The notes under the pieces are model-generated. The model did no database searches, had not been told where the DNA came from, and saw only the letters and a program-made list of their open reading frames with translations. A program made the position numbers and the translations under genes. Shown piece by piece: positions 47,269 through 55,736 of a stretch of 64,000 nt of DNA. Positions within the stretch are counted from its first letter, which is position 1. Each line of letters opens with the position of its first letter. Source of the stretch: Variovorax sp. HW608 (GTDB lineage Bacteria > Pseudomonadota > Gammaproteobacteria > Burkholderiales > Burkholderiaceae_C); assembly GCF_900090195.1 (NCBI RefSeq), contig NZ_LT607803.1, positions 1,798,001 through 1,862,000 of the forward strand. The letters run 5' to 3'.

Positions 47269-48228
47269 TCAGGACCCTCGGCTCTTCCCCGTTGTCGATC
47301 TGGGTGACTTCTTCGCAAACAATCCCTCGCACACGCCTCGAAGCCAGCGATTGGCCGGATCCTGGTGGTAGCGAGCGTGCCAGTGCTGCTTGACGGTGAA
47401 CGGCGGAATCGGCACCGGGCAATCGAATACCTTCAGCTCGCGGCTGCGTGCCAAGGTCTCGCCGATGTGGCGCGGCACCGTGGCGATCAGGTCCGTGCTC
47501 GACACGATCGCGGCCAATCCCAGGAAGCCCGGCATCTCCAGCAGGATGCGGCGCTCCACGCGATGCCGCTGCAGCGCTGCCTCGAGCAGTTGAACCCCCG
47601 TGCCGCCGGCAATGGCGACATGCGCCTCGGCCTTGTAGTCCCGCAAGCCGAAGTTCCTGCCGACGCGCGGATGGCTCGCGTTGACAAGGCAGACCCAGTC
47701 CTGCGGATAGAGGACCTGCTGATAGAAGCCTGACTCCAGCCACGGCACCAGTCCGATGGCCAGATCCGCCTGACCGGACTGGAGTGCTTGTGCGGTCTGC
47801 TCGTCGATGCGCGCGGCTTCCAGGCTCACATGCGGGGCCAGGGCTCGCACGTGTGCGAGCAACTGCGGCAAGAGCGTCACATGACTGGCATCTGTCATGC
47901 AGATGCGAAATCGCCGTGTAGCGCTCGACGGATCGAACTCGAGCGCAGGTGCGGCGAGCCGCTGCAAGGAGGCCAGCGCTTCGCGCGCCGGCACGATCAG
48001 TTCATCCGCGCGTGGCGTGGGCCGCATGCCGTCGGCGGTACGAACGAACAACTCGTCCCCCAACTGCTCACGAAGCCGCCGGAGCCAATTGCTCACCGTT
48101 GGCTGGCCCTGACCCATCTGCTCGGCCGTACGCGTGACGCTGTTCGTGCTGTAGAGCAGGTCGAAGAGGCGCAGCAGCTTGATGCTGAGCAAGTCAGTGC
48201 TGCCTTCGGTGTCGTCGTCGTGGTCCAT
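47269..48228 (-). CDS. LysR family transcriptional regulator
   Basis: A 319-residue LysR-type regulator with the N-terminal helix-turn-helix (LRLFDLLYSTNSVTRTAEQMGQGQPTVSNWLRRL region) and a periplasmic-binding-protein-like effector domain of the NodD/SyrM-like type (RICMTDASHVTLLPQL). ATG at 48228 is preferred over 48264 because it keeps the start close to the helix-turn-helix. It diverges from the ketopantoate-reductase-like gene with 87 nt between starts, and probably controls that seven-gene catabolic set. Confidence 0.9.
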   Translation of the reverse strand: MDHDDDTEGSTDLLSIKLLRLFDLLYSTNSVTRTAEQMGQGQPTVSNWLRRLREQLGDELFVRTADGMRPTPRADELIVPAREALASLQRLAAPALEFDPSSATRRFRICMTDASHVTLLPQLLAHVRALAPHVSLEAARIDEQTAQALQSGQADLAIGLVPWLESGFYQQVLYPQDWVCLVNASHPRVGRNFGLRDYKAEAHVAIAGGTGVQLLEAALQRHRVERRILLEMPGFLGLAAIVSSTDLIATVPRHIGETLARSRELKVFDCPVPIPPFTVKQHWHARYHQDPANRWLRGVCEGLFAKKSPRSTTGKSRGS

Positions 48229-48315
48229 CTCAAAACGGAATGTAGACCATTTCAACCATGTCATGGCGGAAATGAAGGGGGAAACCTATCGTTGAGGCAT
48301 TCAACGGAGACACGC

Positions 48316-49245
48316 ATGAAGATCTACTTTCTGGGCGCAGGTGCATTGGGCTGTGCCATCGGCGGCACCCTCGCCGCAGCGGGGTCCGAAGTCACGCTGA
48401 TCGACCCATTCGAGGCGCATGTCGAAGCCATCAATCGCGATGGCCTGCGGCTGAAGGGCGGCGACACCGAGCGCGTCGTCAAGGTTCGCGCGGCGCTGGA
48501 CAGTCATGGCTTGGAGCCCGCCGATCTGGTGATCGTTCTGGTCAAGTCATTCCACACCAGAGCGGCCATCGAAGGCGCAAAAGGGATCATCGGGCCCGAA
48601 ACGGCGGTCATGTCCTTGCAGAACGGCATGGGCCACGAGGAGATTCTCTCCGAGGTCGTGGGCCGCGAGCACGTCCTCGCCGGCAAGACCTATGTGGGCG
48701 GCGTGCTGCTCGGACCGGGCCACGTCATCGCGGGAACCCGCGGCAAGCGCACCGTGATCGGCGAGTTCGATGGCTCGATGACACCACGCGCCCAGGCAAT
48801 TGCCGCGGAGTTCGAGCGTGCCGACCTGCCCTGCGAGGTCAGCGACAACATCATGGGCGTGATGTGGGACAAGCTCCTGATCAACGTTTCCACAGGCGCC
48901 TTGAGCGGCATCACGGGGCAGGTCTATGGCAGCCTCTATGCGGTGCCGGAGATCGAGGCCACGGCGATCGCGGCAGTCGCCGAGGCCATGGCGGTGGCCA
49001 AGGCAAGCGGCGTCACCTTGTCGATCAAGGAGCCGCGTGACGCTTGGGTGATGGCGGCGGAAGGCCTGCCCTACGAGTTCAAGACTTCGATGCTGCAGAG
49101 CCTGGAGAAAGGCTCGATCACCGAGATCGACTTCATCAATGGATCCGTCGTGCGCGGTGGCCGGAAGTTCAACGTGCCAACGCCGGTCAACCAGACCCTG
49201 GTCGCCGCCATCAAGGGCATCGAGCGTCGCCTGGAGGCCAAATGA
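48316..49245 (+). CDS. Ketopantoate reductase family (ApbA/PanE-like) dehydrogenase
   Basis: A 309-residue NAD(P)H-dependent 2-oxoacid reductase: the nucleotide-binding GAGALGCAIGGTLAAAG at the N terminus, VKSFHT and QNGMGHEE, and the catalytic-lysine segment VMWDKLLINVSTGALSGITG. It could be PanE, which the pan operon at 11-13 kb lacks. However, its position as the first gene of a LysR-controlled catabolic cluster suggests a different 2-hydroxy/2-oxoacid. It overlaps the VOC gene by ATGA. Confidence 0.85.
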   Translation: MKIYFLGAGALGCAIGGTLAAAGSEVTLIDPFEAHVEAINRDGLRLKGGDTERVVKVRAALDSHGLEPADLVIVLVKSFHTRAAIEGAKGIIGPETAVMSLQNGMGHEEILSEVVGREHVLAGKTYVGGVLLGPGHVIAGTRGKRTVIGEFDGSMTPRAQAIAAEFERADLPCEVSDNIMGVMWDKLLINVSTGALSGITGQVYGSLYAVPEIEATAIAAVAEAMAVAKASGVTLSIKEPRDAWVMAAEGLPYEFKTSMLQSLEKGSITEIDFINGSVVRGGRKFNVPTPVNQTLVAAIKGIERRLEAK

Positions 49246-49628
49246 GCGCCGCGACCAGAGCCTATGTCGAGCACGTTGCCATCTGGGTCAGTGACATCCA
49301 CTGGCACATCCGGTTTTTTCAGGAGGTGTGCGGCATGACGATGCGCGAGGTGCAGGGCACGGCCGAGGAGCCGGTGCAGTACTGGACGCTGGGCGGCATG
49401 CAGTTCATGGCCAAGCCCGACTTCGCCGGGCCTGAGGGCCGGCTGGGCCACATCGGCGTGATGTGCGAGGACCTCGAGGCCGCTCTCGCCGCCGCGCAAG
49501 CCTTCGCAGTCGCCGAGATGCCGCAGGGCCGCAACTGGCTGCGCCTGCCCGACGGTCTGGCCGTCGAATTCATCCAGGCGAGCACCGGTGCCGTGGCGCA
49601 GGCGCTGGCCATCGACCCTCGCGCATGA
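49242..49628 (+). CDS. VOC (glyoxalase/bleomycin resistance) family protein
   Basis: A 128-residue single-domain VOC protein: YVEHVAIWVSDIHWHIRFFQEVCGM at the start, GHIGVMCEDLEAAL, and GLAVEFIQ with a metal-ligand-like glutamate near the end. Such folds include dioxygenases, epimerases and isomerases. ATG at 49242 overlaps the previous stop. Co-expression with MaoC-like and CoA-transferase genes points to an isomerase or epimerase step, which is inferred only from context. Confidence 0.8.
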   Translation: MSAATRAYVEHVAIWVSDIHWHIRFFQEVCGMTMREVQGTAEEPVQYWTLGGMQFMAKPDFAGPEGRLGHIGVMCEDLEAALAAAQAFAVAEMPQGRNWLRLPDGLAVEFIQASTGAVAQALAIDPRA

Positions 49629-49651
49629 ACCTCATCCATCAGAGACACACC

Positions 49652-50107
49652 ATGACCACCATCGAAGACAAATACTGGGACGACGCCGTCGTCGGCGAGG
49701 AGTGCATCAGCCCTCCGTACGAAGTCACTGAGGCACGTGTGATGGCCTACGCCGATCTCACGGGCGACCACACACCGGTGCACACGGACGAGGCCTATGC
49801 CCGGACCACGCCCTTCGGAACGCGCGTGGCGCACGGTCTGTTCGGCCTGTCGATCGCGGACGGACTCAAGACGAAGAGCGACATGCGCTTCATGCCCGGC
49901 ATGTCGCTCGGGTGGGAATGGAGCTTCATCGGCCCCATCAAGCTCGGTGACGCGGTGCGCGTGAAGTTCCACGTCGGCAGCAAGCGTGAATCCAAGAGCC
50001 GTCCCGGCTGGGGCATCCTGGTGCTCCCGTCCGAACTCATCAATCAACGCGACGAAGTGGTCCAGAAGGGCGAGCACCGCGTGATGGTTCCCAGGAGGCC
50101 CGCATGA
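49652..50107 (+). CDS. MaoC-like hotdog-fold dehydratase
   Basis: A 151-residue MaoC/(R)-specific enoyl-CoA hydratase-like protein with the hydratase motif: LTGDHTPVHTDEAYARTTPFGTRVAHG, containing the catalytic Asp and His. ATG at 49652 is preferred for its purine-rich leader (agagacac); an ATG at 49625 would overlap the VOC stop (ATGA) and add nine residues. Stop overlaps the CoA-transferase start. Likely acts on a CoA thioester. Confidence 0.85.
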   Translation: MTTIEDKYWDDAVVGEECISPPYEVTEARVMAYADLTGDHTPVHTDEAYARTTPFGTRVAHGLFGLSIADGLKTKSDMRFMPGMSLGWEWSFIGPIKLGDAVRVKFHVGSKRESKSRPGWGILVLPSELINQRDEVVQKGEHRVMVPRRPA

Positions 50108-51327
50108 GCACGCGACAGGCACTCCCGCTGGCGGGCATTCGCGTCATCGACTACAGCCACTTTCTGGCAGGCCCGTACGTCGGCCGCTGCCTGGCAGCGC
50201 TGGGTGCGGAGGTCATCAAGGTCGAGCGCCCGGGCACCGGCGACGCGGGGCGCCAGCACGCCTGGTTCGTCGGCGACCATAGCGGCTACTTCTTGCAGCA
50301 GAACATGGGCAAGAAGGGGCTGTGCGTCAACACCAAGGATCCGCGCGGCAATGAATTGATGCGGAAACTGGTGGATAGCGCCGATGTGTTCATCGAAAAC
50401 TATCGTCCGGGCGCACTGAAGAAGCTGGGCCTGGGGTACGAGGAACTGGCGGCACGCAATCCGCGTCTCGTCTATTGCTCGATCTCCGCCTACGGCCACA
50501 CCGGGCCGGATTCGCACCGGGCAGGTTTCGGCCTGATCGCCGAAGCCAAGAGCGGCATCATGCAGATGGTCGGCAATCCGGGCGAAGCGCCGCCGCTGCT
50601 TCGCATCTCGCTCGGCGACATGTACACCGGCATCCACGCGGTCGCCGCTATCAATGCTGCACTGCTTGGCCGCGAGAAATCGGGCAGGGGCCAGCACATC
50701 GACATGGCGCTGTACGACACGCTGGTCTCGATGCACGAGTACGCAGTCCAGTGCTACACGCTGTCTGGTGGCAGGGAGGTGCCGGTGCAGACGGGACACG
50801 ACATGCCGAACTCCACGCTCTATGGCGTGTTCCGCGCGCAGGATGGCGACCTTGTGATCGCCGCACAGGTGGACGACGCATGGAAGCGATTCGCCGCGCT
50901 CGTGGCCGAGAACGGTGGCCCGCGAGGTTTCGGCGACGACACGCGCTATCACACCGCGGCCGGGCGAAATGAGAACCGGCTCGAGATCCTGAATGTCGTG
51001 CGCCCATGGGTCGAAGCGAGGCCGGTTGCGGAAGTACTCAGGCTGCTCGACGCAATCGATGTGCCGTGCGCCAAGGTGCAACGCATCGACGAGGTGCTTG
51101 CCGATCCGCAGATCCAGGCCCGCGGCATGGTGATCGAACAGCAGCACCCGGCGCTCGGTGCGATTCGGCTCCCCAATCTGCCGTTCCGGTTCTCGGACTG
51201 CGACACCACGCAGACGCGGGTGGCACCTGATCTGGGCGAGCACAACGCCGAGATCGCCTCCGGCCTCGGCTTCAGCGATACACAGATCGCCGCCATGCGG
51301 GCCGATGGCGTGCTCTACAGCAAGTGA
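50104..51327 (+). CDS. CaiB/BaiF family III CoA-transferase
   Basis: A 407-residue formyl-CoA-transferase-like protein: GIRVIDYSHFLAGPYVGRCLAALGAEVIKVERPG at the N terminus, with the catalytic Asp in the conserved SLGDMYTG-type region, then AINAALLGREKSGRGQHID and YDTLVSMHEY. It moves CoA between carboxylic acids without ATP. It overlaps the MaoC-like gene (ATGA) and is followed 14 nt later by the aroE-like gene. Confidence 0.92.
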   Translation: MSTRQALPLAGIRVIDYSHFLAGPYVGRCLAALGAEVIKVERPGTGDAGRQHAWFVGDHSGYFLQQNMGKKGLCVNTKDPRGNELMRKLVDSADVFIENYRPGALKKLGLGYEELAARNPRLVYCSISAYGHTGPDSHRAGFGLIAEAKSGIMQMVGNPGEAPPLLRISLGDMYTGIHAVAAINAALLGREKSGRGQHIDMALYDTLVSMHEYAVQCYTLSGGREVPVQTGHDMPNSTLYGVFRAQDGDLVIAAQVDDAWKRFAALVAENGGPRGFGDDTRYHTAAGRNENRLEILNVVRPWVEARPVAEVLRLLDAIDVPCAKVQRIDEVLADPQIQARGMVIEQQHPALGAIRLPNLPFRFSDCDTTQTRVAPDLGEHNAEIASGLGFSDTQIAAMRADGVLYSK

Positions 51328-51341
51328 GAAGGACGCACATC

Positions 51342-52163
51342 ATGACCGACCGCTACGCCGTCATCGGCAATCCCATCGGACACACGAAGTCTCCCATGAT
51401 CCACGGCAGCTTCGCGCAGTCGACCGGGCAGGACATCGAGTACACCGCGATCGAAGGTCCCCTCGACGGCTTCGCCGGCGCCGTGCATGCGTTTCGCGAT
51501 GCAGGTGGACGCGGCATGAACGTCACCGCGCCGTTCAAGCTTCAGGCGTTCGAGCTTGCGACGGATCGCCTTGAGCGAGCCGAGTTGGCCGGCGCCACCA
51601 ATGCGCTGAAGTTCGAAGGCGACCGGATCTACGCGGACAACTTCGATGGTGTGGGGCTGGTAGCCGACATCACGCGCAACCTGGGGGTCGAGATCAAGGG
51701 CGCGTGCGTCCTGTTGCTCGGCGCCGGCGGCGCTGCGCGTGGAGCGCTGCAGCCGTTCCTCGCACAACGGCCGTCGGTCCTGGTGCTGGCGAATCGCACG
51801 CTCGAAACCGCGGTGGCGCTGGCGGACAGGTTCGCGCCGTACGGAGAGGTGATCGCGTCGGGCTACGGCGACCTGTCCGGCCAGCACTTCGACATCGTCG
51901 TCAACGCGACTTCCGCAAGCCTGAAGGGCGAACTGCCGCCCCTGCCCGCCGAAGTCCTGAAAGGCACAAAGCTGGCCTACGAGCTCGTTTATGGAAAGGG
52001 TCTCACCCCGTTCCTGCGCCTGGCGCAGAACGCAGGCGCCGCGCAGCTGGCCGACGGCGTGGGCATGCTGGTCGAGCAGGCCGCCGAGGCCTTCGCGTGG
52101 TGGCGCGGCGTCCGTCCCGATACGCGAGGCCTCATCGATCGCATGAAGATCCCGCTGGTCTGA
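51342..52163 (+). CDS. Shikimate/quinate dehydrogenase (AroE family)
   Basis: A 273-residue dehydrogenase interconverting shikimate (or quinate) and the dehydro-acid. Substrate-binding residues are visible: TKSP, the catalytic lysine in NVTAPFK and the aspartate in NFDG (usually NTDG). The NAD(P) site is GAGGAARG, with VLANRT favouring NADP. A purine-rich site (gagaagga) precedes ATG at 51342. Position in a catabolic operon with type II AroQ suggests it feeds shikimate or quinate into degradation rather than aromatic amino acid synthesis; that is inference. Confidence 0.87.
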   Translation: MTDRYAVIGNPIGHTKSPMIHGSFAQSTGQDIEYTAIEGPLDGFAGAVHAFRDAGGRGMNVTAPFKLQAFELATDRLERAELAGATNALKFEGDRIYADNFDGVGLVADITRNLGVEIKGACVLLLGAGGAARGALQPFLAQRPSVLVLANRTLETAVALADRFAPYGEVIASGYGDLSGQHFDIVVNATSASLKGELPPLPAEVLKGTKLAYELVYGKGLTPFLRLAQNAGAAQLADGVGMLVEQAAEAFAWWRGVRPDTRGLIDRMKIPLV

Positions 52164-52176
52164 AAAAGGAGATGCA

Positions 52177-52623
52177 ATGAGAGTCCTGATGCTGCACGGT
52201 ATCAACCACAACATGTTCGGCAAGCGCGATCCGATTCAGTACGGCACCGTGACACTGGCCGAGATCGATGGGCAACTCCAATCCCTCGGCCGAGAGCTTG
52301 GCGCGGAAGTCGAAAGCTTCCAGACGAATAGCGAATCTGCCATGTGCGAGCGCATCCATCAGGGCTTCGCGGACGGCGTGGACGCAGTGCTGATCAATGC
52401 CGGCGCGTGGACCCACTACAGCTACGGTATTCGCGACGCGCTCGCGATCCTGACGGTTCCGATCGTCGAGCTGCATATGTCGAACATTCATGCCCGTGAG
52501 AGCTTTCGTCACCACTCGGTGTTTGCCGAGATTGCAAAAGGGCAGATATGCGGCTTTGGGCTTGATAGCTACCTGCTTGGATTGCGGGCAGCCGTGTCGG
52601 CGGCCTCGCAAGCAGCTCGATAG
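52177..52623 (+). CDS. aroQ: Type II 3-dehydroquinate dehydratase
   Basis: A 148-residue dehydratase converting 3-dehydroquinate to 3-dehydroshikimate. Active-site motifs: the N-terminal GINHNMFGKRDP with Arg, then the catalytic Tyr in IQYG, NAGAWTHYSYGIRDAL, the histidine in ELHMSNIHARE and the FRHHS arginine. The first motif departs from the usual GPNLNLLG, so this may be a catabolic (QuiB-like) specialised form. A ribosome binding site (aaaggag) is present. It follows the AroE-like gene by 13 nt. Confidence 0.9.
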   Translation: MRVLMLHGINHNMFGKRDPIQYGTVTLAEIDGQLQSLGRELGAEVESFQTNSESAMCERIHQGFADGVDAVLINAGAWTHYSYGIRDALAILTVPIVELHMSNIHARESFRHHSVFAEIAKGQICGFGLDSYLLGLRAAVSAASQAAR

Positions 52624-52677
52624 TGCCTTGCATCCGCCTTCCCCAATAGGTCACAGATGACCGTCGAAGGAGACAAA

Positions 52678-52815
52678 GTGAAAAGAGAAGTTCTTCAAGC
52701 AGGTGGCGCGCCCTGCATCACCGGCGAGTCCCCTGGCAAGCCTCGACCCGCGACGGCTGCGTTGGCACGGCGCATCTGCCGTCCTCTGCACATCTCGTCG
52801 GAGCAATTGCAGTGA
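52678..52815 (+). CDS. 45-codon frame, possible RidA remnant
   Basis: A GTG with a strong site (gaaggag, 5 nt upstream) opens 45 codons starting Lys-Arg-Glu-Val-Leu-Gln; the stop overlaps the permease GTG (GTGA). The first ten residues resemble RidA/YjgF N termini, but the RidA core is absent. It may be a deletion remnant whose initiation still drives the next frame. Confidence 0.35.
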   Translation: MKREVLQAGGAPCITGESPGKPRPATAALARRICRPLHISSEQLQ

Positions 52816-53414
52816 ATCACCAATTCGACTTCGGCCCCGTCGTCGCAGGCTTCTCGGACCTCCTCAAGGGCTGTGCCGGGACATTGGGGTTGGCGTTCGC
52901 CGGAATGGTGTTGGCAACCATCATCGGCATCGGCGGCGTGATGCTGAGAGATTCAAGGCACTCGTTCTTGCGCTGGCTCGTGATCAGCTTCGTCGAGGTG
53001 GTTCGAAACACCCCCTTCCTCGTGCAGATCTATTTCGTCTTCTTCGCGCTGCCGCTGGCCGGAATCCGCATCGATCCGACGCCGACTGCAATCATCGCTC
53101 TGGGCGTCAACGGGGGCGCATACGCCATCGAGATCATCCGCGGCGGCGTGCAATCCATCGGCAAAGGTCGGATCGAGGCGGGGCTCGCATTGGGACTACA
53201 CAAACTCGCGATCTTCCGCAAGATCGTGCTGGTTCCGGCGCTGCGCGCAGTGTTCCCGTCGCTCGCCAGCCAGTTCATCCTGTTGACGCTCACGACGAGT
53301 ATCGCGTCAGCCATCTCGGCCTATGAATTGACCTCCGTGGCGCAGCGCATCGAATCGGATTCGTTCCGCAGCTTCGAGGTCTACGGAGTTGACGTCGTCC
53401 AGGGACCGGATTGA
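52812..53414 (+). pseudogene. Amino-acid ABC transporter permease, C-terminally truncated
   Basis: The frame encodes a HisM/GlnP-type permease: GFSDLLKGCAGTLGLAFAGM, then EVVRNTPFLVQIYFVFFALP, the EAA loop (EAGLALGLHKLAIFRKIVLVPALRAVFPSLASQF region) and TTSIASAISAYELT. It then runs SFRSFEVYG and leaves homology: the last membrane helix is replaced by about eight unrelated residues. The partner binding protein and ATPase genes are absent, so a deletion has probably fused this to the 3' flank of the PQQ gene. Confidence 0.75.
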
Positions 53415-53486
53415 TGGCCAGGATCTTGATCGGCCATTCCACTCTCTACCCACCAGCCGGATTTGCCGCTCCCGAACGCAACGCCC

Positions 53487-55598
53487 TCAGGCGCGGCGCC
53501 TGCGTCGCCGGCGCCAGCGCCGCAGCAGAGCAACAAGAGCGACGACGCCCAGGGCGATGGCGCCGATCCGCAGCGCCGCCCGGCCGCCGGGCTGATCGAT
53601 CGTCCGGTCCCACACGGTCCGCGTTGATTCTCCCGGCACGGGCAACGCAAAGGCGACCACGGCATCGCTGGTTTCTGTTCCGACCTCACCGTGGCCGCCG
53701 GCGGCGACGACCACGTACTGGCGTCCGTGCCAGACGTAAGTCATCGGCGTGGCCATCGCCGATGCGGGAAGTCGGCCACGCCACAACTCGGCGCCGTTCG
53801 CCGAATCGAACGCGCGCAGGTAACGGTCCATGGTTGCGCCGATGAACACCAGGCCACTGGCCGTCGCGACGGGTCCTCCGAAGTTCGGCGTGCCGGTCGC
53901 CTGTGCAATGCCGAGCGGGAAGATGTCTTCGGTCGTCCCGAGCGGTACCTCCCAAAGGATCTTGCGCTGATTCAGGTCGAGTGCAGCGATCGTTCCCCAA
54001 GGCGGCGGGTTGCAGGGCGCGCCGATCGGCGAAAGCAGCGTCTCCCGGATCATCGCGAACGGCGCTCCGGACTGCGGGCTCACTTCCTTGCGCGGGTTCG
54101 CCGCTTTGGTCGCCGCGAAGTCGGCGCGCGGGATGAGACGCACGACGTGAGCGGCTCGGGTCGTGTTGACGAAGACGACGCCGCGCGGATCGACCGCCAC
54201 GCCGCCCCAGTTGACGCCGCCGCCGGTCATCGGAAAGAGGATCGTTCCTTGCACGCTCGGCGGTGTGTAGAGGCCTTCGCCGCGCAACGCAGCGATGCGA
54301 TCGCGGCAGGCACCGCGGTCCCACCAGGTGTAGCCGTACGCGTCGTCCGCGCGAAGCGTCGACGGCACCAGCGCCGGCATGTCGGAAGGAAAGGTCTGCG
54401 TCGGCGAGAGCATCTCGCGGGGCGCGCCGCCTTGCGGCACGGCACGCTCCTCCACCGGGAAGACCGGCGCGCCGGTGTCGCGGTCGAGAACGAAGACAAA
54501 GCCTTGCTTGGTCGCCTGGATCACGACGTCGCGCGGGCGGCCGGCGATGGCCAGCGTGGCCAGCGTCGGCTGCGCCGGGACGTCGTAGTCCCAGACGTCG
54601 TGCTTGACGATCTGGAAGGCCCAGGCGAGGCTGCCATCGGACGCATGCAGCGCGACCACCGAATCCGCGTGTTCGTTCGCGCCCGGGCGCAGGCCGCCGT
54701 AGAAATCCGGGCTGGGACTCGAGGTCGGGAGGAAGACCAGGCCGCGCTGCGCGTCGACCGACATCGGCGCCCAGACGTTTGCCGCGCCCGTCTTCGTGCC
54801 GGCTTGCGGCACGAGTGGCTCCCAGCTCCAGCGCGGCGCGCCGCTGCGTGCGTCGAACGCGCGCACGCGCCCAGAGGGCGCCGAGACGCGGGCGTTGTCG
54901 TCGATCGACGAACCGACGATCACGACGTCGCCGGCCACGACCGGCGCCGACGACACCTGGAATTCGCCTGGCCGCAGAAGCTCGCCGGTGTCGATCTCGA
55001 TCTGGCCTGCCTTGCCGAAGCCGGCGCAGGCCAGGCCGGTGCGCGCATCGAGTGCGATCAGGCGCGCGTCGGTCGTCGCGCTCAGAACGCGCAGCGCGCA
55101 GGGCGCGTCGGCCGGCGCCGCGGGATCGCGCCACTGCGCGACGCCGCGGCAGTTGTAGCGATTCGCAGGCCGCCGATCGGTCGCGACTTTCGGGTCGTAA
55201 CGCCAGGCCTCGACACCCGTCGCCGGGTCGAGGGCGATGACTTCGTTGAACGACGAGCACAGCACGAGCTTGTCGGCGACGAGGATGGGTGTCGTCTCGA
55301 ACTTCACACGACGCATCAGCGCTGCAGCGCGGCTCGACGCGTCGCCGGTGCGATAGAGCCATTGTTGGCGCAACCCGTCGACGTTGGCGGGCGTGATGAG
55401 CGCCGCGTCGCTGTAGCGTCGCCCGCCGGCGTCGCCGCCATACTCCGGCCAGCCACTGTCGGCCGACGGCGCTGCCGGCGCGGCGACAGGGCACGACAAC
55501 GCGGCCGTCACGCCGAGCGTGAAGGGGGCGAGGGCACGCCGTACGGCCTTCGTCGCCGCAGCCGCGTGCCGGTCTTTCACTTTGCGCTTGTGTCGCAA
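53487..55598 (-). CDS. PQQ-dependent dehydrogenase, glucose/quinate/shikimate type
   Basis: A 703-residue quinoprotein: signal peptide (to about residue 43, ending APAAP), then an eight-bladed propeller with repeats such as WPEYGGDAGGRRYS, VIALDPATGVEAWRYDPK, GFVFVLDRDTGAPVFPVEE, and TGTPNFGGPVATASGLVFIGATMDRYLRAFD at the end, very like membrane glucose/quinate dehydrogenases. It lacks their five N-terminal membrane helices. Instead a single C-terminal helix (IGAIALGVVALVALL) and an Arg-rich tail anchor it, with the propeller in the periplasm. It would reduce quinone. The neighbouring AroQ/AroE genes make quinate or shikimate a plausible substrate. Confidence 0.85.
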   Translation of the reverse strand: MRHKRKVKDRHAAAATKAVRRALAPFTLGVTAALSCPVAAPAAPSADSGWPEYGGDAGGRRYSDAALITPANVDGLRQQWLYRTGDASSRAAALMRRVKFETTPILVADKLVLCSSFNEVIALDPATGVEAWRYDPKVATDRRPANRYNCRGVAQWRDPAAPADAPCALRVLSATTDARLIALDARTGLACAGFGKAGQIEIDTGELLRPGEFQVSSAPVVAGDVVIVGSSIDDNARVSAPSGRVRAFDARSGAPRWSWEPLVPQAGTKTGAANVWAPMSVDAQRGLVFLPTSSPSPDFYGGLRPGANEHADSVVALHASDGSLAWAFQIVKHDVWDYDVPAQPTLATLAIAGRPRDVVIQATKQGFVFVLDRDTGAPVFPVEERAVPQGGAPREMLSPTQTFPSDMPALVPSTLRADDAYGYTWWDRGACRDRIAALRGEGLYTPPSVQGTILFPMTGGGVNWGGVAVDPRGVVFVNTTRAAHVVRLIPRADFAATKAANPRKEVSPQSGAPFAMIRETLLSPIGAPCNPPPWGTIAALDLNQRKILWEVPLGTTEDIFPLGIAQATGTPNFGGPVATASGLVFIGATMDRYLRAFDSANGAELWRGRLPASAMATPMTYVWHGRQYVVVAAGGHGEVGTETSDAVVAFALPVPGESTRTVWDRTIDQPGGRAALRIGAIALGVVALVALLRRWRRRRRRRA

Positions 55599-55736
55599 GG
55601 AAGTGTTCCCGGTCGATCCCCTCCTTGTCGGGGATGTTATTGGCGCAGGAATTGAACCTCGTAGGGCCGTTTCGGAATTTACCGCGTGTCCCCGCGACGC
55701 GGGGATGGTTCGTGGTCCAACAACGGAGTAAACACG

